DNA from: UPXZ01 sp964345395
GTDB lineage: Bacteria > Bacteroidota > Bacteroidia > Bacteroidales > Paludibacteraceae
NCBI GenBank assembly: GCA_964345395.1
Contig: CAYFRA010000001.1
Location: forward strand, 1-64,000
Reading direction: 5' to 3'
DNA length: 64,000 nt
Below the pieces are notes generated by a model. It saw only the letters and a program-made list of their open reading frames with translations, made no database searches and was not told the origin of the DNA. The translations under genes were made by a program, and so were the position numbers. Shown piece by piece: positions 10,291 through 18,047 of the stretch (position 1 is the stretch's first letter; each line of letters starts with the position of its first letter).

Positions 10291-10361
10291 TGTTATCTGT
10301 TTTTCGGTAGAATATTATATTGTATTGCAAAATTAGAAATATTATCACACAAATCAGCTTT

Positions 10362-10409
10362 TAACCCAAATTATTCACCGTAAAAACTTGTTATAACAAA
10401 TTTGGGTTA
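10362..10409. promoter_or_regulatory. Nested inverted repeats upstream of the GH109-like gene
   Basis: An 11-bp perfect inverted repeat (10362-10372 and 10399-10409, TAACCCAAATT and its complement) surrounds a 12-bp perfect palindrome TTGTTATAACAA (10388-10399). It lies 70-120 bases upstream of the GH109-like start and outside the fumarase terminator. It could be an operator for an unknown regulator or a long-loop hairpin. Confidence 0.4.
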
Positions 10410-10430
10410 TTGTGTTTTAATAAAATAAAA

Positions 10431-10463
10431 AAACCACCTAAACAGACTTTGCAAAGGTGGTTT
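10431..10463. terminator. Terminator downstream of fumarase
   Basis: A 9-bp stem, AAACCACCT (10431-10439) with AGGTGGTTT (10455-10463), and a 15-base loop. Read on the minus strand it follows the fumarase stop and is followed by a T-rich tract. Confidence 0.75.
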
Positions 10464-10484
10464 ATATTTTTATGCTGCGAAGTA

Positions 10485-12116
10485 TTATAATTTTCCTCTT
10501 CTTACCAAGTCAAAGAAATCATTTCCTTTGTCATCAACTAAAATAAAAGCAGGAAAATCTTCAACTTCAATTTTCCAGATAGCCTCCATTCCCAATTCGG
10601 GGTACTCCAAACACTCAACTTTCTTGATACTTTGTTCAGCTAAAATAGCTGCTGGGCCACCTACAGAGCCTAAATAGAATCCACCATACTTTTTGCAAGA
10701 GTCGGTTACTTGTTGGCTACGATTACCTTTTGCCAACATCACCATACTGCCACCGTGAGATTGAAATAACTCTACATAGCTATCCATACGTCCTGCTGTA
10801 GTGGGTCCAAACGAGCCTGAAGGCATCCCTTTAGGAGTTTTTGCTGGGCCTGCGTAATAGATTGGGTGATCTTTTACATATTGAGGTAAGCCCTCGCCCG
10901 ATTCAATACGCTCTTTGAGCTTTGCATGTGCAATATCACGCCCTACGATGATGGTCCCGGTTAGTGACAATCGGGTAGAAACTGGATACTTACTCAAAGT
11001 TTTCAAAATTTCTGACATGGGCTGATTCAAATCTAATTTTACAACATCCCCTTCATTTTCGTTTCTATACTCTTCTGGAATGTATTTACCAGGATTATCT
11101 TCTAATTTTTCAATCCAGATACCCTCTTTATTAATTTTTGCTTTGACATTTCTATCTGCTGAACAAGAAACAGCCATACCCACAAATACCGAAGCACCAT
11201 GTCGCGACAATCTTACCACACGAATATCATGTGCGTAATATTTTCCTCCAAACTGAGCTCCATATCCTAAACCTTGTGATGCTTTTAAAACTTTTTGTTC
11301 CATTTCTACATCACGGAAAGCTCTACCCAACTCATTACCCGTTGTTGGCAACTCATCGTAATATCTTGTAGCAGCCAACTTTACAGTTTTCATCGTTGCA
11401 TCAGGCGAAGTGCCACCAATTACAAATGCTACGTGATAAGGAGGACAGGCTGCGGTACCCAATGAGTGCAACTTTTCAACCAAATATTTCTCTAAAGTTG
11501 CTTCGTTTAGCAATGCTTTTGTCTCAATAAAAAGAGCTGATTTATTAGTTGAACCCCCACCTTTAGCTAAAAATAAAAAATCATACTCGTTACCTTTGCT
11601 TGCTACCAAATCAATTTGGGCTGGAAGGTTGGTTCCCGTATTCACTTCGTCATACATGTTGATTGCAGCATTTTGTGAATAGCGAAGATTTTCTTGCGTA
11701 TAAGTGTCATAAATTCCTTTTGATATAGCCTCTTCGTCGTTTCCTTCGGTCAAAACAAGGTTACCTTTTTTAGCATAAACGGTAGCAGTTCCTGTGTCTT
11801 GACAAAATGGAAGTACCCCTTTAGCCGAAATTTCTGCATTTCTTAGCATCGTAACAGCTACGAACTTATCATTTTCGCTCGCTTCAGGATCTGCTAATAT
11901 CTCTGCAACTTGTTTTTGATGATCAGGACGCAAAAGGAAATTACAATCACGCATTGCTACGCGAGCAAGCTCAGTAATACCTTCAGGCTCAACTTTCAAA
12001 ATTTCTTTATCGCCTAATTTTTCAACACTTACATAATCTTTCGTAAGTAGATAATATTCAGTTTTATCTTCGCCCATCTCATAGGGGTCTTGGTAAATAA
12101 AAGGTTTTGTTGCCAT
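10485..12116 (-). CDS. Class I fumarate hydratase (iron-sulfur)
   Basis: Class I fumarase interconverts fumarate and malate with an oxygen-labile [4Fe-4S] cluster. The 543 residues carry both halves of the class I enzyme: the N-terminal Fe-S domain with 'LPFCQDTGTATVYAKKG', 'FLAKGGGSTNKSALF' and 'GTAACPPYHVAFVIGGTSPD', and a C-terminal swivel domain with 'YYAGPAKTPKGMPSGSFGPTTAGRMD'. Cys residues in 'PFCQD', 'AACPPYH' and 'AVSCSADRN' are candidate cluster ligands. I start at the ATG at 12116 rather than the longer form at 12125, because 'MATKPF' follows the promoter better. A near-ideal promoter lies about 50 bases upstream. Fumarase, with aspA elsewhere in the window, supports a fumarate-centred anaerobic metabolism. 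Confidence 0.95.
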   Translation of the reverse strand: MATKPFIYQDPYEMGEDKTEYYLLTKDYVSVEKLGDKEILKVEPEGITELARVAMRDCNFLLRPDHQKQVAEILADPEASENDKFVAVTMLRNAEISAKGVLPFCQDTGTATVYAKKGNLVLTEGNDEEAISKGIYDTYTQENLRYSQNAAINMYDEVNTGTNLPAQIDLVASKGNEYDFLFLAKGGGSTNKSALFIETKALLNEATLEKYLVEKLHSLGTAACPPYHVAFVIGGTSPDATMKTVKLAATRYYDELPTTGNELGRAFRDVEMEQKVLKASQGLGYGAQFGGKYYAHDIRVVRLSRHGASVFVGMAVSCSADRNVKAKINKEGIWIEKLEDNPGKYIPEEYRNENEGDVVKLDLNQPMSEILKTLSKYPVSTRLSLTGTIIVGRDIAHAKLKERIESGEGLPQYVKDHPIYYAGPAKTPKGMPSGSFGPTTAGRMDSYVELFQSHGGSMVMLAKGNRSQQVTDSCKKYGGFYLGSVGGPAAILAEQSIKKVECLEYPELGMEAIWKIEVEDFPAFILVDDKGNDFFDLVRRGKL

Positions 12117-12164
12117 TTTTATCAATATATATGGTTAATTAGTGAATGATTTCTTTAATTCGCA

Positions 12165-12195
12165 CAAAAATAGCTATTTTTATGTTCACTACAAA
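12165..12195 (-). promoter_or_regulatory. Bacteroidota-type promoter of fumarase
   Basis: On the minus strand the sequence reads TTTG (12195-12192), 19 bases, then TATTTTTG (12172-12165). This matches the known -33 TTTG / -7 TAnnTTTG consensus with standard spacing. It sits about 50 bases upstream of the fumarase ATG. Confidence 0.65.
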
Positions 12196-12198
12196 AAC

Positions 12199-12233
12199 AA
12201 ACAATCCCAAAATCAATGATTTTGAGATTGTTT
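12199..12233 (-). terminator. Terminator downstream of the TIM-barrel lipoprotein gene
   Basis: An 8-bp outer stem (AAACAATC 12199-12206 with GATTGTTT 12226-12233), one mismatch, then a 7-bp inner stem with a 3-base loop. On the minus strand it is followed by a T-rich tract. It ends just short of the fumarase promoter. Confidence 0.7.
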
Positions 12234-12267
12234 AATTATTTAGTTCAATGATTTTTGCTCTTTTATT

Positions 12268-13389
12268 CTATTTCAAGTTGTCTTTGATAAAATCTATTTG
12301 ATTTTGTGTAATTTGCTCCCACGGCCAAAATATCAAACCTGTTAAAGACATCTCTTTTGCATATTGCATCAACTCTGCCAACTCGTCCATTTCTAAAGCT
12401 TTATGATTATACATGGGCACCATTTGAATGGCGGGAATAATTTTTGCCGATGAGTAACTGCTGATATCTTTTGCTAACTCATTGACCCAAGCAGATTCTC
12501 TATTGAGCATTTTGGTGTAGCACATAGGCGAAATATAGTCAACAAAATTTGATAGCTCTTGAAAATCTTGTCCAGCAACATTTCTCAACGCATTAGAAAA
12601 CTCTGATTTTTGCCAAGGCACTGCATGGAAAGAAATTTTGGTTTTTGGTTCGATTTGGGCTATCTCTTTCTTTATTTCACTTACGAAGCTTGTGATGGTC
12701 TTCACTTTAAATTCTTCCCATTTGTCTAATTCATTGGATAGCACCCAATCGGCTATTTTTTCAGTAGAATTGAGCTCTCTGGGTATTGACACTGCAAACT
12801 CCTCTCCAAACTTAGCTAAACAATGTTCACAAAAGCAGGTTTGTGGCAAACTATCTGGATCACTACCTTCATATACCGCCTCCCAAAAAACAAAATACCT
12901 TATAAAATCCAAACTTACTCCATATGGTTTGTAGTTTTTTATTAGAAACTTTATTCTTTCAAGCTTCTCTTCTCTATATTTTTCATTGTTGGGGCAAACC
13001 ATCGAGAGCCACGAACCATCACCACTACCTTGAGCAATTTCGCCCTTACTTGTAATAGCCCAAAGCGAATCGGGTCTATCGGGATTTAATCGATTATCAT
13101 CCGAAAAAAAAGTTTGAACTATAACCCAAGAATTAATTGTAGAGTTATTTATTAACTCTTGGTACGCTTCTTCACAAAACAAATCTTCTTTTACAAAAGC
13201 ATCACTTATCTTACAATCATTCCACTCTGCAAAAATCTGATTTAACTTTTCAGATGTAGGTTTTGTCAATATCTTAGCTCCAAGCAAAATGCCTTGCTCT
13301 TCATTTTCATTGGTGTTTTTTACTCCACAAGAGAAAAATAATAAGGAGAAAAACAAAAATAAATAAGGTGATTTATTGTATCTGTTCAT
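12268..13389 (-). CDS. TIM-barrel lipoprotein, putative family-10-like glycoside hydrolase
   Basis: I start at the ATG at 13389, which gives 373 residues and a clean lipoprotein signal ('LFLFFSLLFFSCG'). The longer frame only adds an unlikely N-terminus. The mature protein has TIM-barrel hydrolase features: 'YGVSLDFIRYF' (strand-end Asp and Arg), a four-Cys stretch 'TCFCEHCLAKFG', 'ISFHAVPW', 'VDYISPMCYTKML', 'IIPAIQMVPMY' and 'GLIFWPWEQI'. Similar arrangements occur in putative glycoside hydrolases related to GH10/GH13-like uncharacterised families. The substrate and the catalytic acid are not assignable by eye. The lipid anchor points to the periplasm or cell surface. It appears to be a single-gene unit with its own terminator. 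Confidence 0.6.
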   Translation of the reverse strand: MNRYNKSPYLFLFFSLLFFSCGVKNTNENEEQGILLGAKILTKPTSEKLNQIFAEWNDCKISDAFVKEDLFCEEAYQELINNSTINSWVIVQTFFSDDNRLNPDRPDSLWAITSKGEIAQGSGDGSWLSMVCPNNEKYREEKLERIKFLIKNYKPYGVSLDFIRYFVFWEAVYEGSDPDSLPQTCFCEHCLAKFGEEFAVSIPRELNSTEKIADWVLSNELDKWEEFKVKTITSFVSEIKKEIAQIEPKTKISFHAVPWQKSEFSNALRNVAGQDFQELSNFVDYISPMCYTKMLNRESAWVNELAKDISSYSSAKIIPAIQMVPMYNHKALEMDELAELMQYAKEMSLTGLIFWPWEQITQNQIDFIKDNLK

Positions 13390-13583
13390 CTTGACAAAAA
13401 TTTGCAACAGGTTTATAATTGCCATAAAATTAGCAGTAATGAAAATATTAATCAACAATAAATGTGTCTGTTTTATTTAATTGCATAGAATTTCATCAAA
13501 TATAAGAGCTACCAAACAAACAACTCCAAAGTTGTAAACCTTGGAGCTGCCAAAATATTGTTTAAAAATTGAGATTAACTACT

Positions 13584-14911
13584 TTATTTGAAGCTTTCTA
13601 ATAAAGTAGTTAAACTTTCTACACTATCAACGCTTTTACTCTTTTTAGACAGTTTCAATGCTTTTTTCACCGTTTTTATTGCCAATNNNNNNNNNNNNNN
13701 NNNNNNNNNNNNNNNNNNNNNNNNNNNNNNNNNNNNNNNNNNNNNNNNNNNNNNNNNNNNNNNNNNNNNNNNNNNNNNNNNNNNNNGCTTTTACTCTTTT
13801 TAGACAGTTTCAATGCTTTTTTCACCGTTTTTATTGCCAATTTCTTATTGCCCAATTCATTCAATATATTTGTATAAGTAGTCAGGTTATCAATATTTGT
13901 TTTATCTGAATGATAAGCTTTTTCAGCCCAAGAAAGTGCATTTGCCAACAGAGATTTATCATTGAAAGTTTTATAATTTTCTAAAGCAAGTTTTGCATAA
14001 AGATTTAAGACTTCGGGCTTGCTCTCTTTTGCTCCTAATCGAGTAATGGTTTTAGAGAATTTATCATAAGCCTCTTTACTCTCCTTATTACGGAAAAACA
14101 AAGAATAATCACGGCGGAAATCAACCTGATCTTTCACTTCATCAAAGAGAACGGTGTCAATTTTTCTCAACTCTGCCTCCTTTTCTGGATTACGATAATA
14201 AACTTGCGACATCACATTGGCAATTTTCCCGTTCACTTTATCCGTTCCAATATAATTAGAGATCAAAGCTCTGTTTTCAATAAAACGTTTGAATGTAGCT
14301 GATTCATAATCATTGGCGTAGTCGTTGAAAAGATTCCAATTATCTTCGGTTAGTGCTTGCTCATCGCTCAAAGCTGAAAAATATTCATTGATAAGTTCAT
14401 CAACTCTTTCGCCATAAGGATTTTGAGATATGAATTTTTCGACCGTTTTATAACTTCTATCTCCATTATCAATCTTTTTTAACAGGGCACTGTAGTTATT
14501 TTCGCTATCGGTAGCCGTTTTTGCAACTTCAATAAACTTGTCGGCAGGCATAGAGCCTAAGCCTTTGTGAATCAATTCTCCATCTGCATTTAAGAAGAGA
14601 TAAGTGGGATAGGCACGAACTTCATATTTTTTAGCTATATAAATGTTGTTCGGTTTTTCCATATCCAATTTCAGATTTACAAAATTGTCGTTGAAAAACT
14701 CGCCCACCTCTGGCAGTGGAAAGATATCACGGGCCATCACTTTACACGGGCCACACCACTCTGCAAATGCATCGATAAAGACCAATTTATTTTCTGACTT
14801 GGCTTTTTCAAGTGCCACATTCAAATCTTCATTAGTTTCAAAAAATATCCCTTGTGCCGACAAATTCAATGAGAAAATGGCAACGAGAGATAAAATAATT
14901 AGTTTTTTCAT
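13584..14911 (-). CDS. Thioredoxin-fold periplasmic protein, interrupted by scaffold gap 1
   Basis: A signal peptide (1-19) leads into a thioredoxin domain with 'FAEWCGPCKVM' (Cys53 and Cys56), 'YPTYLFLNADGELIHKG', and then about 250 residues of helical, TPR-like sequence. It resembles thioredoxin-family proteins that reduce periplasmic or outer-membrane substrates. The 3' end holds a 100-N gap at 13687-13786. The 55 bases on each side of the gap (13632-13686 and 13787-13841) are identical. Removing the Ns and one copy (155 bases) restores one frame of 390 residues, ending 'VESLTTLLESFK' at the stop at 13584-13586. Naive translation through the gap gives false stops. The function beyond disulfide reduction is unknown. 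Confidence 0.85.
13632..13841. other. Scaffold gap 1 with a 55-bp duplicated flank (assembly artefact)
   Basis: Exactly 100 Ns (13687-13786) are flanked by an identical 55-base sequence on both sides (13632-13686 and 13787-13841). This is the pattern left when two contigs that overlap by one k-mer are scaffolded instead of merged. Collapsing it restores the reading frame of the surrounding gene. Confidence 0.93.
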
Positions 14912-15061
14912 TTTAATAAAATTTCATTGTTGTTTTTATAATGATCTGTTTGATATGCAAATTTAGAAAAAAAAGTAATATCTGCTATTTATTTATAAGT
15001 CCAAACGAAATATCTTATCAATTTGTTTGCAACGTTTAAGATTTTTAAAACAAAGAAAAAG

Positions 15062-15094
15062 AAAAACCCCGAAAGTATTACTCCCGGGGTTTTT
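15062..15094 (-). terminator. Terminator downstream of the peroxiredoxin gene
   Basis: A perfect 10-bp stem, AAAAACCCCG (15062-15071) with CGGGGTTTTT (15085-15094), and a 13-base loop. It lies 20 bases beyond the peroxiredoxin stop. The A and T tracts make it active in both directions. Confidence 0.85.
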
Positions 15095-15113
15095 GTTTCA
15101 ATATTCGAAAAGC

Positions 15114-15827
15114 TTATTTGAAATTCACTTTTTCTTTAACTTTCTCTAATGGTAGTTTTTGAGTACAGAAGAACCAGTCGTAGCAAGTTCTATCTTCATC
15201 TTTAGCTTGCATACGCTCTTCGGCAACACCGCAAGAACCTGCTGTTGGAACAATAACTTCATCACCTGGACGCCAATCGGCTGGCAAAGCTACACCAAAC
15301 GCATCAGCAGTTTGAAGACCGATAAGCACACGCTCGATCTCATCAAAGTTGCGACCTAATGATAGTGGATAATAAATAATAGTACGGATAACATCATCTG
15401 GGTCGATGAAGAATACAGCACGAACACCTTGTGTTGTAGCTTCACCTGGGTGAATCATACCATATTTATTAGCTACTTTCATAGAGATATCATCAATCAA
15501 TGGGAATTTCACCTCTACGTTTTTCATCCCTTTGTATTCGATTTTTTCTTTGATGGTTCTCAACCAAGCGATGTGGCTAAATAATCCATCTACAGAAAGA
15601 CCTACCAACTGACAATTCAATGCTTCAAATTTATCTTGCATTGTAGCAAAAGTCATAAACTCAGATGTACATACTGGAGTAAAATCAGCAGGATGGCTGA
15701 ATAAGATTTTCCATTTTCCAGCATAATCTGATGGGAAATTAATGTCACCTTGTGTAGTTTTTGCTACAAACTCTGGAGCTTTATCTCCAATTTTTGGCAT
15801 GTTGATTACTTCTAAATTTGCATCCAT
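15114..15827 (-). CDS. Peroxiredoxin, Prx6-like with extended C-terminus
   Basis: This 237-residue thiol peroxidase reduces H2O2 and organic hydroperoxides in the cytoplasm. The peroxidatic Cys53 sits in 'SHPADFTPVCTSEF', the classic PxxxTxxC motif. 'VIRTIIYYPLSLGRNFDEI' follows, typical of the Prx6/archaeal group. The C-terminal arm has further cysteines in 'GSCGVAEE' and 'RTCYDWFFCTQ', which are candidates for resolving cysteines, so it may act as an atypical 2-Cys enzyme. The start at 15827 is an ATG. A shorter start at 'MPKIGDKAPEF' is possible. A TACCTTTG -7-like box lies on the minus strand at 15875-15882. Confidence 0.94.
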   Translation of the reverse strand: MDANLEVINMPKIGDKAPEFVAKTTQGDINFPSDYAGKWKILFSHPADFTPVCTSEFMTFATMQDKFEALNCQLVGLSVDGLFSHIAWLRTIKEKIEYKGMKNVEVKFPLIDDISMKVANKYGMIHPGEATTQGVRAVFFIDPDDVIRTIIYYPLSLGRNFDEIERVLIGLQTADAFGVALPADWRPGDEVIVPTAGSCGVAEERMQAKDEDRTCYDWFFCTQKLPLEKVKEKVNFK

Positions 15828-16070
15828 ATTTTTTTATTTTAAGATTAATAATTAGTTTTACATTTAATATAATACAAAGGTAAATATTTCTTTTGTTATA
15901 TACGCATATTATATTTACTATAATACTATTGCTTTATTCTATATCGAAAACTTGCTTTTCACTCAGTTTTTGAGTTTCAAATTTAGCACAATTATTCTAC
16001 ACATGCAATTTAATTAAGATAAATTATTTATATAACTTTGTTGATAAAAATAAAATCTACACAAAACAAA

Positions 16071-16760
16071 ATGAACATTACAATAAGTAAAGAAATTATT
16101 GAAATCTGTCCTGATTTTACACTCATTGCCATAGCGTGTAGGAGTGTCAACACTCCATTTCAACAAGGACTTTGGGATGAAATAGATCAATTTATTTTAG
16201 GTTTTAGAGAAAATCATGAAACAAAGGATATCAACAAACTTCCGAATATTTTAGGAACGCGTTTAGCATATAAAGCATTAGGAAAAGAACCAAATCGATA
16301 TCGTCCATCAGCTGAAGCACTCTTGAGGCGGATTAGCAAGGGGATGTCGCTCTATCAAATTGACACTTTGGTAGATTTGATCAATCTTGTCTCTATGAAG
16401 TTCGGTTACTCTATCGGTGGGTTTGATGCTGACAAAATTAATGGAGATTTAGAATTGGGTGTTGGGCAAAAAGATGAAAAATTTGAAGCCATAGGTCGTG
16501 GACTTTTAAACATTGAAAACATGCCCGTTTATCGTGATGATAAAGGCGGAATAGGCACCCCATCGAGTGATGAAGAGCGTACGAAAATCACCAACAAAAC
16601 AGAGAACATCTTAATCATTATCAATGGATACTCCAACAAGGAACAACTGATTGAAGCGAGCAATATGACAGTAAAACTATTGGTGAAATATGCTAACGCA
16701 TCAAACTTTAAAGTAAGAATGATTGATGAAAAAACTGAGAAATTACTCAAAGATTTTTAA
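16071..16760 (+). CDS. B3/B4 tRNA-binding-domain protein
   Basis: The 229-residue protein matches the B3/B4 domain found in the beta subunit of phenylalanyl-tRNA synthetase, where it takes part in editing mischarged tRNA, but here it stands alone. Typical features are 'RSVNTPFQQGLWDEI', 'YKALGKEPNRYRPSAEALLRRISKG', 'LVDLINLVSMKFGYSIGGFD' and 'ENILIIINGYSNKEQLIEA'. Freestanding members are widespread, and their exact role is not established; trans-editing or amino-acid binding has been suggested. I start at the ATG at 16071 ('MNITISKE'). A TAACTTTG box at 16033-16040, 31 bases ahead, suits a -7 element and would rule out the longer start at 16038. Its stop overlaps that of purM on the opposite strand. 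Confidence 0.82.
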   Translation: MNITISKEIIEICPDFTLIAIACRSVNTPFQQGLWDEIDQFILGFRENHETKDINKLPNILGTRLAYKALGKEPNRYRPSAEALLRRISKGMSLYQIDTLVDLINLVSMKFGYSIGGFDADKINGDLELGVGQKDEKFEAIGRGLLNIENMPVYRDDKGGIGTPSSDEERTKITNKTENILIIINGYSNKEQLIEASNMTVKLLVKYANASNFKVRMIDEKTEKLLKDF

Positions 16761-17947
16761 TACTCAAACCGTCCAAATTCGCTCTCTATTACCAATTCTT
16801 TGCGGTTGCTTGCTTCACAATAACCCACTATTTGAGCATCGATATTGAATGATTTAGAAATCTCAATAACATCTTCTGCAAACTCTTCGGGAAGATAAAT
16901 CTCTAAACGATGCCCCATATTAAAGACTTTATACATCTCTTTCCAATCAGTCCCCGATTGTTCGTGAATGATTTTGAAAAGAGGAAGAATGGGGAAAAGA
17001 TTGTTTTTCACCACTTTCAAATTATCGATAAAATGTAAAATTTTGGTTTGAGCACCGCCACTACAATGCACCATACCATGGATATGTGAACGATGTTTGT
17101 CTAAAATTTTCTTTACCACAGGAGCATAAGTGCGTGTTGGAGATAAGACCAATTTACCAGCATCTATTCCAAGATCCTCTATTTGGTCTGTCAGCTTGTA
17201 ACTGCCCGAATAAGCCAACTCTTTTGGGATACCTGCGTCATAGCTCTCAGGGTATTTATCTGCCAAGTAATTTGCAAAAACATCATGACGTGCCGAAGTC
17301 AAACCATTGCTTCCCATCCCACCATTGTACTCTTTTTCGTAAGTTGCCTGCCCCGATGACGACAATCCTACAATCACATCTCCGGCACGTATATTAGCAT
17401 TGTCTATTACATCGGTTCGCTTCATCCGACAAGTAACAGTGCTATCAACAATGATAGTGCGAACCAAATCGCCTACATCGGCAGTTTCACCACCTGTTTC
17501 GTATATATTGACACCCAACTCGCGCAACTCGCTTACCAATTCACTTGTACCATTGATAATTGCCGAAATCACGTCGCCTGGTATCTTGTTTTTATTGCGA
17601 CCAATAGTCGAAGAGAGTAAAATATTATCTGTTGCACCCACACAAATCAAATCATCAACATTCATTATCAGTGCATCTTGGGCTATCCCTTTCCACACTG
17701 ACAAATCGCCCGTTTCTTTCCAATAAAGATAGGCTAAAGATGATTTTGTTCCTGCTCCATCAGCGTGCATAATATTGCAGTAAGCCTCATCACCTCCGAT
17801 ATAATCGGGTATTATTTTACAAAAAGCTTTTGGATAAAGCCCTTTATCTATGTTTTTGATAGCTTGATGCACATCCTCTTTTGATGCTGAAACTCCTCGT
17901 AAACTGTAACGATCTGACTTATTGCCTTGATGCTGACTTTCTGACAT
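16757..17947 (-). CDS. purM: AIR synthase-family protein (phosphoribosylformylglycinamidine cyclo-ligase, PurM)
   Basis: The 396-residue protein is an AIR-synthase-fold ATPase. It begins 'SDRYSLRGVSASKEDVHQAIK', has the glycine-rich 'ADGAGTKSSLAYLYWKET' and 'DALIMNVDDLICVGATDNILLS', and later 'TYAPVVKKILD' and 'GMVHCSGGAQTKILHF'. PurM closes FGAM to AIR in purine synthesis in the cytoplasm, using ATP. The longer, divergent form seen here is the version I associate with Bacteroidota. I start at 17947 ('MSESQHQG') rather than 17983, because the extra residues are unconserved in look. No other pur gene lies nearby. A paralogous AIR-synthase-like protein is the alternative. Confidence 0.85.
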   Translation of the reverse strand: MSESQHQGNKSDRYSLRGVSASKEDVHQAIKNIDKGLYPKAFCKIIPDYIGGDEAYCNIMHADGAGTKSSLAYLYWKETGDLSVWKGIAQDALIMNVDDLICVGATDNILLSSTIGRNKNKIPGDVISAIINGTSELVSELRELGVNIYETGGETADVGDLVRTIIVDSTVTCRMKRTDVIDNANIRAGDVIVGLSSSGQATYEKEYNGGMGSNGLTSARHDVFANYLADKYPESYDAGIPKELAYSGSYKLTDQIEDLGIDAGKLVLSPTRTYAPVVKKILDKHRSHIHGMVHCSGGAQTKILHFIDNLKVVKNNLFPILPLFKIIHEQSGTDWKEMYKVFNMGHRLEIYLPEEFAEDVIEISKSFNIDAQIVGYCEASNRKELVIESEFGRFEY

Positions 17948-18047
17948 AATCTTAATTTTTGAATGGTAGATTTGAAAGCACAAAGGTACAAAAAACTAAG
18001 CATAAGATAAACTCAATCGACAACAATTACATTGGCATTAATCCAAT

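Noticed and set aside
13520..13560. Hairpin CTCCAA/TTGGAG downstream of the thioredoxin-fold gene
   Set aside because: The stem is only 6 bp with a bulge, too weak to call as a terminator.
13588..13909. Small plus-strand reading frames crossing gap 1
   Set aside because: They run through the Ns and the duplicated flank, opposite the real thioredoxin-fold gene. They have no domain or start context.
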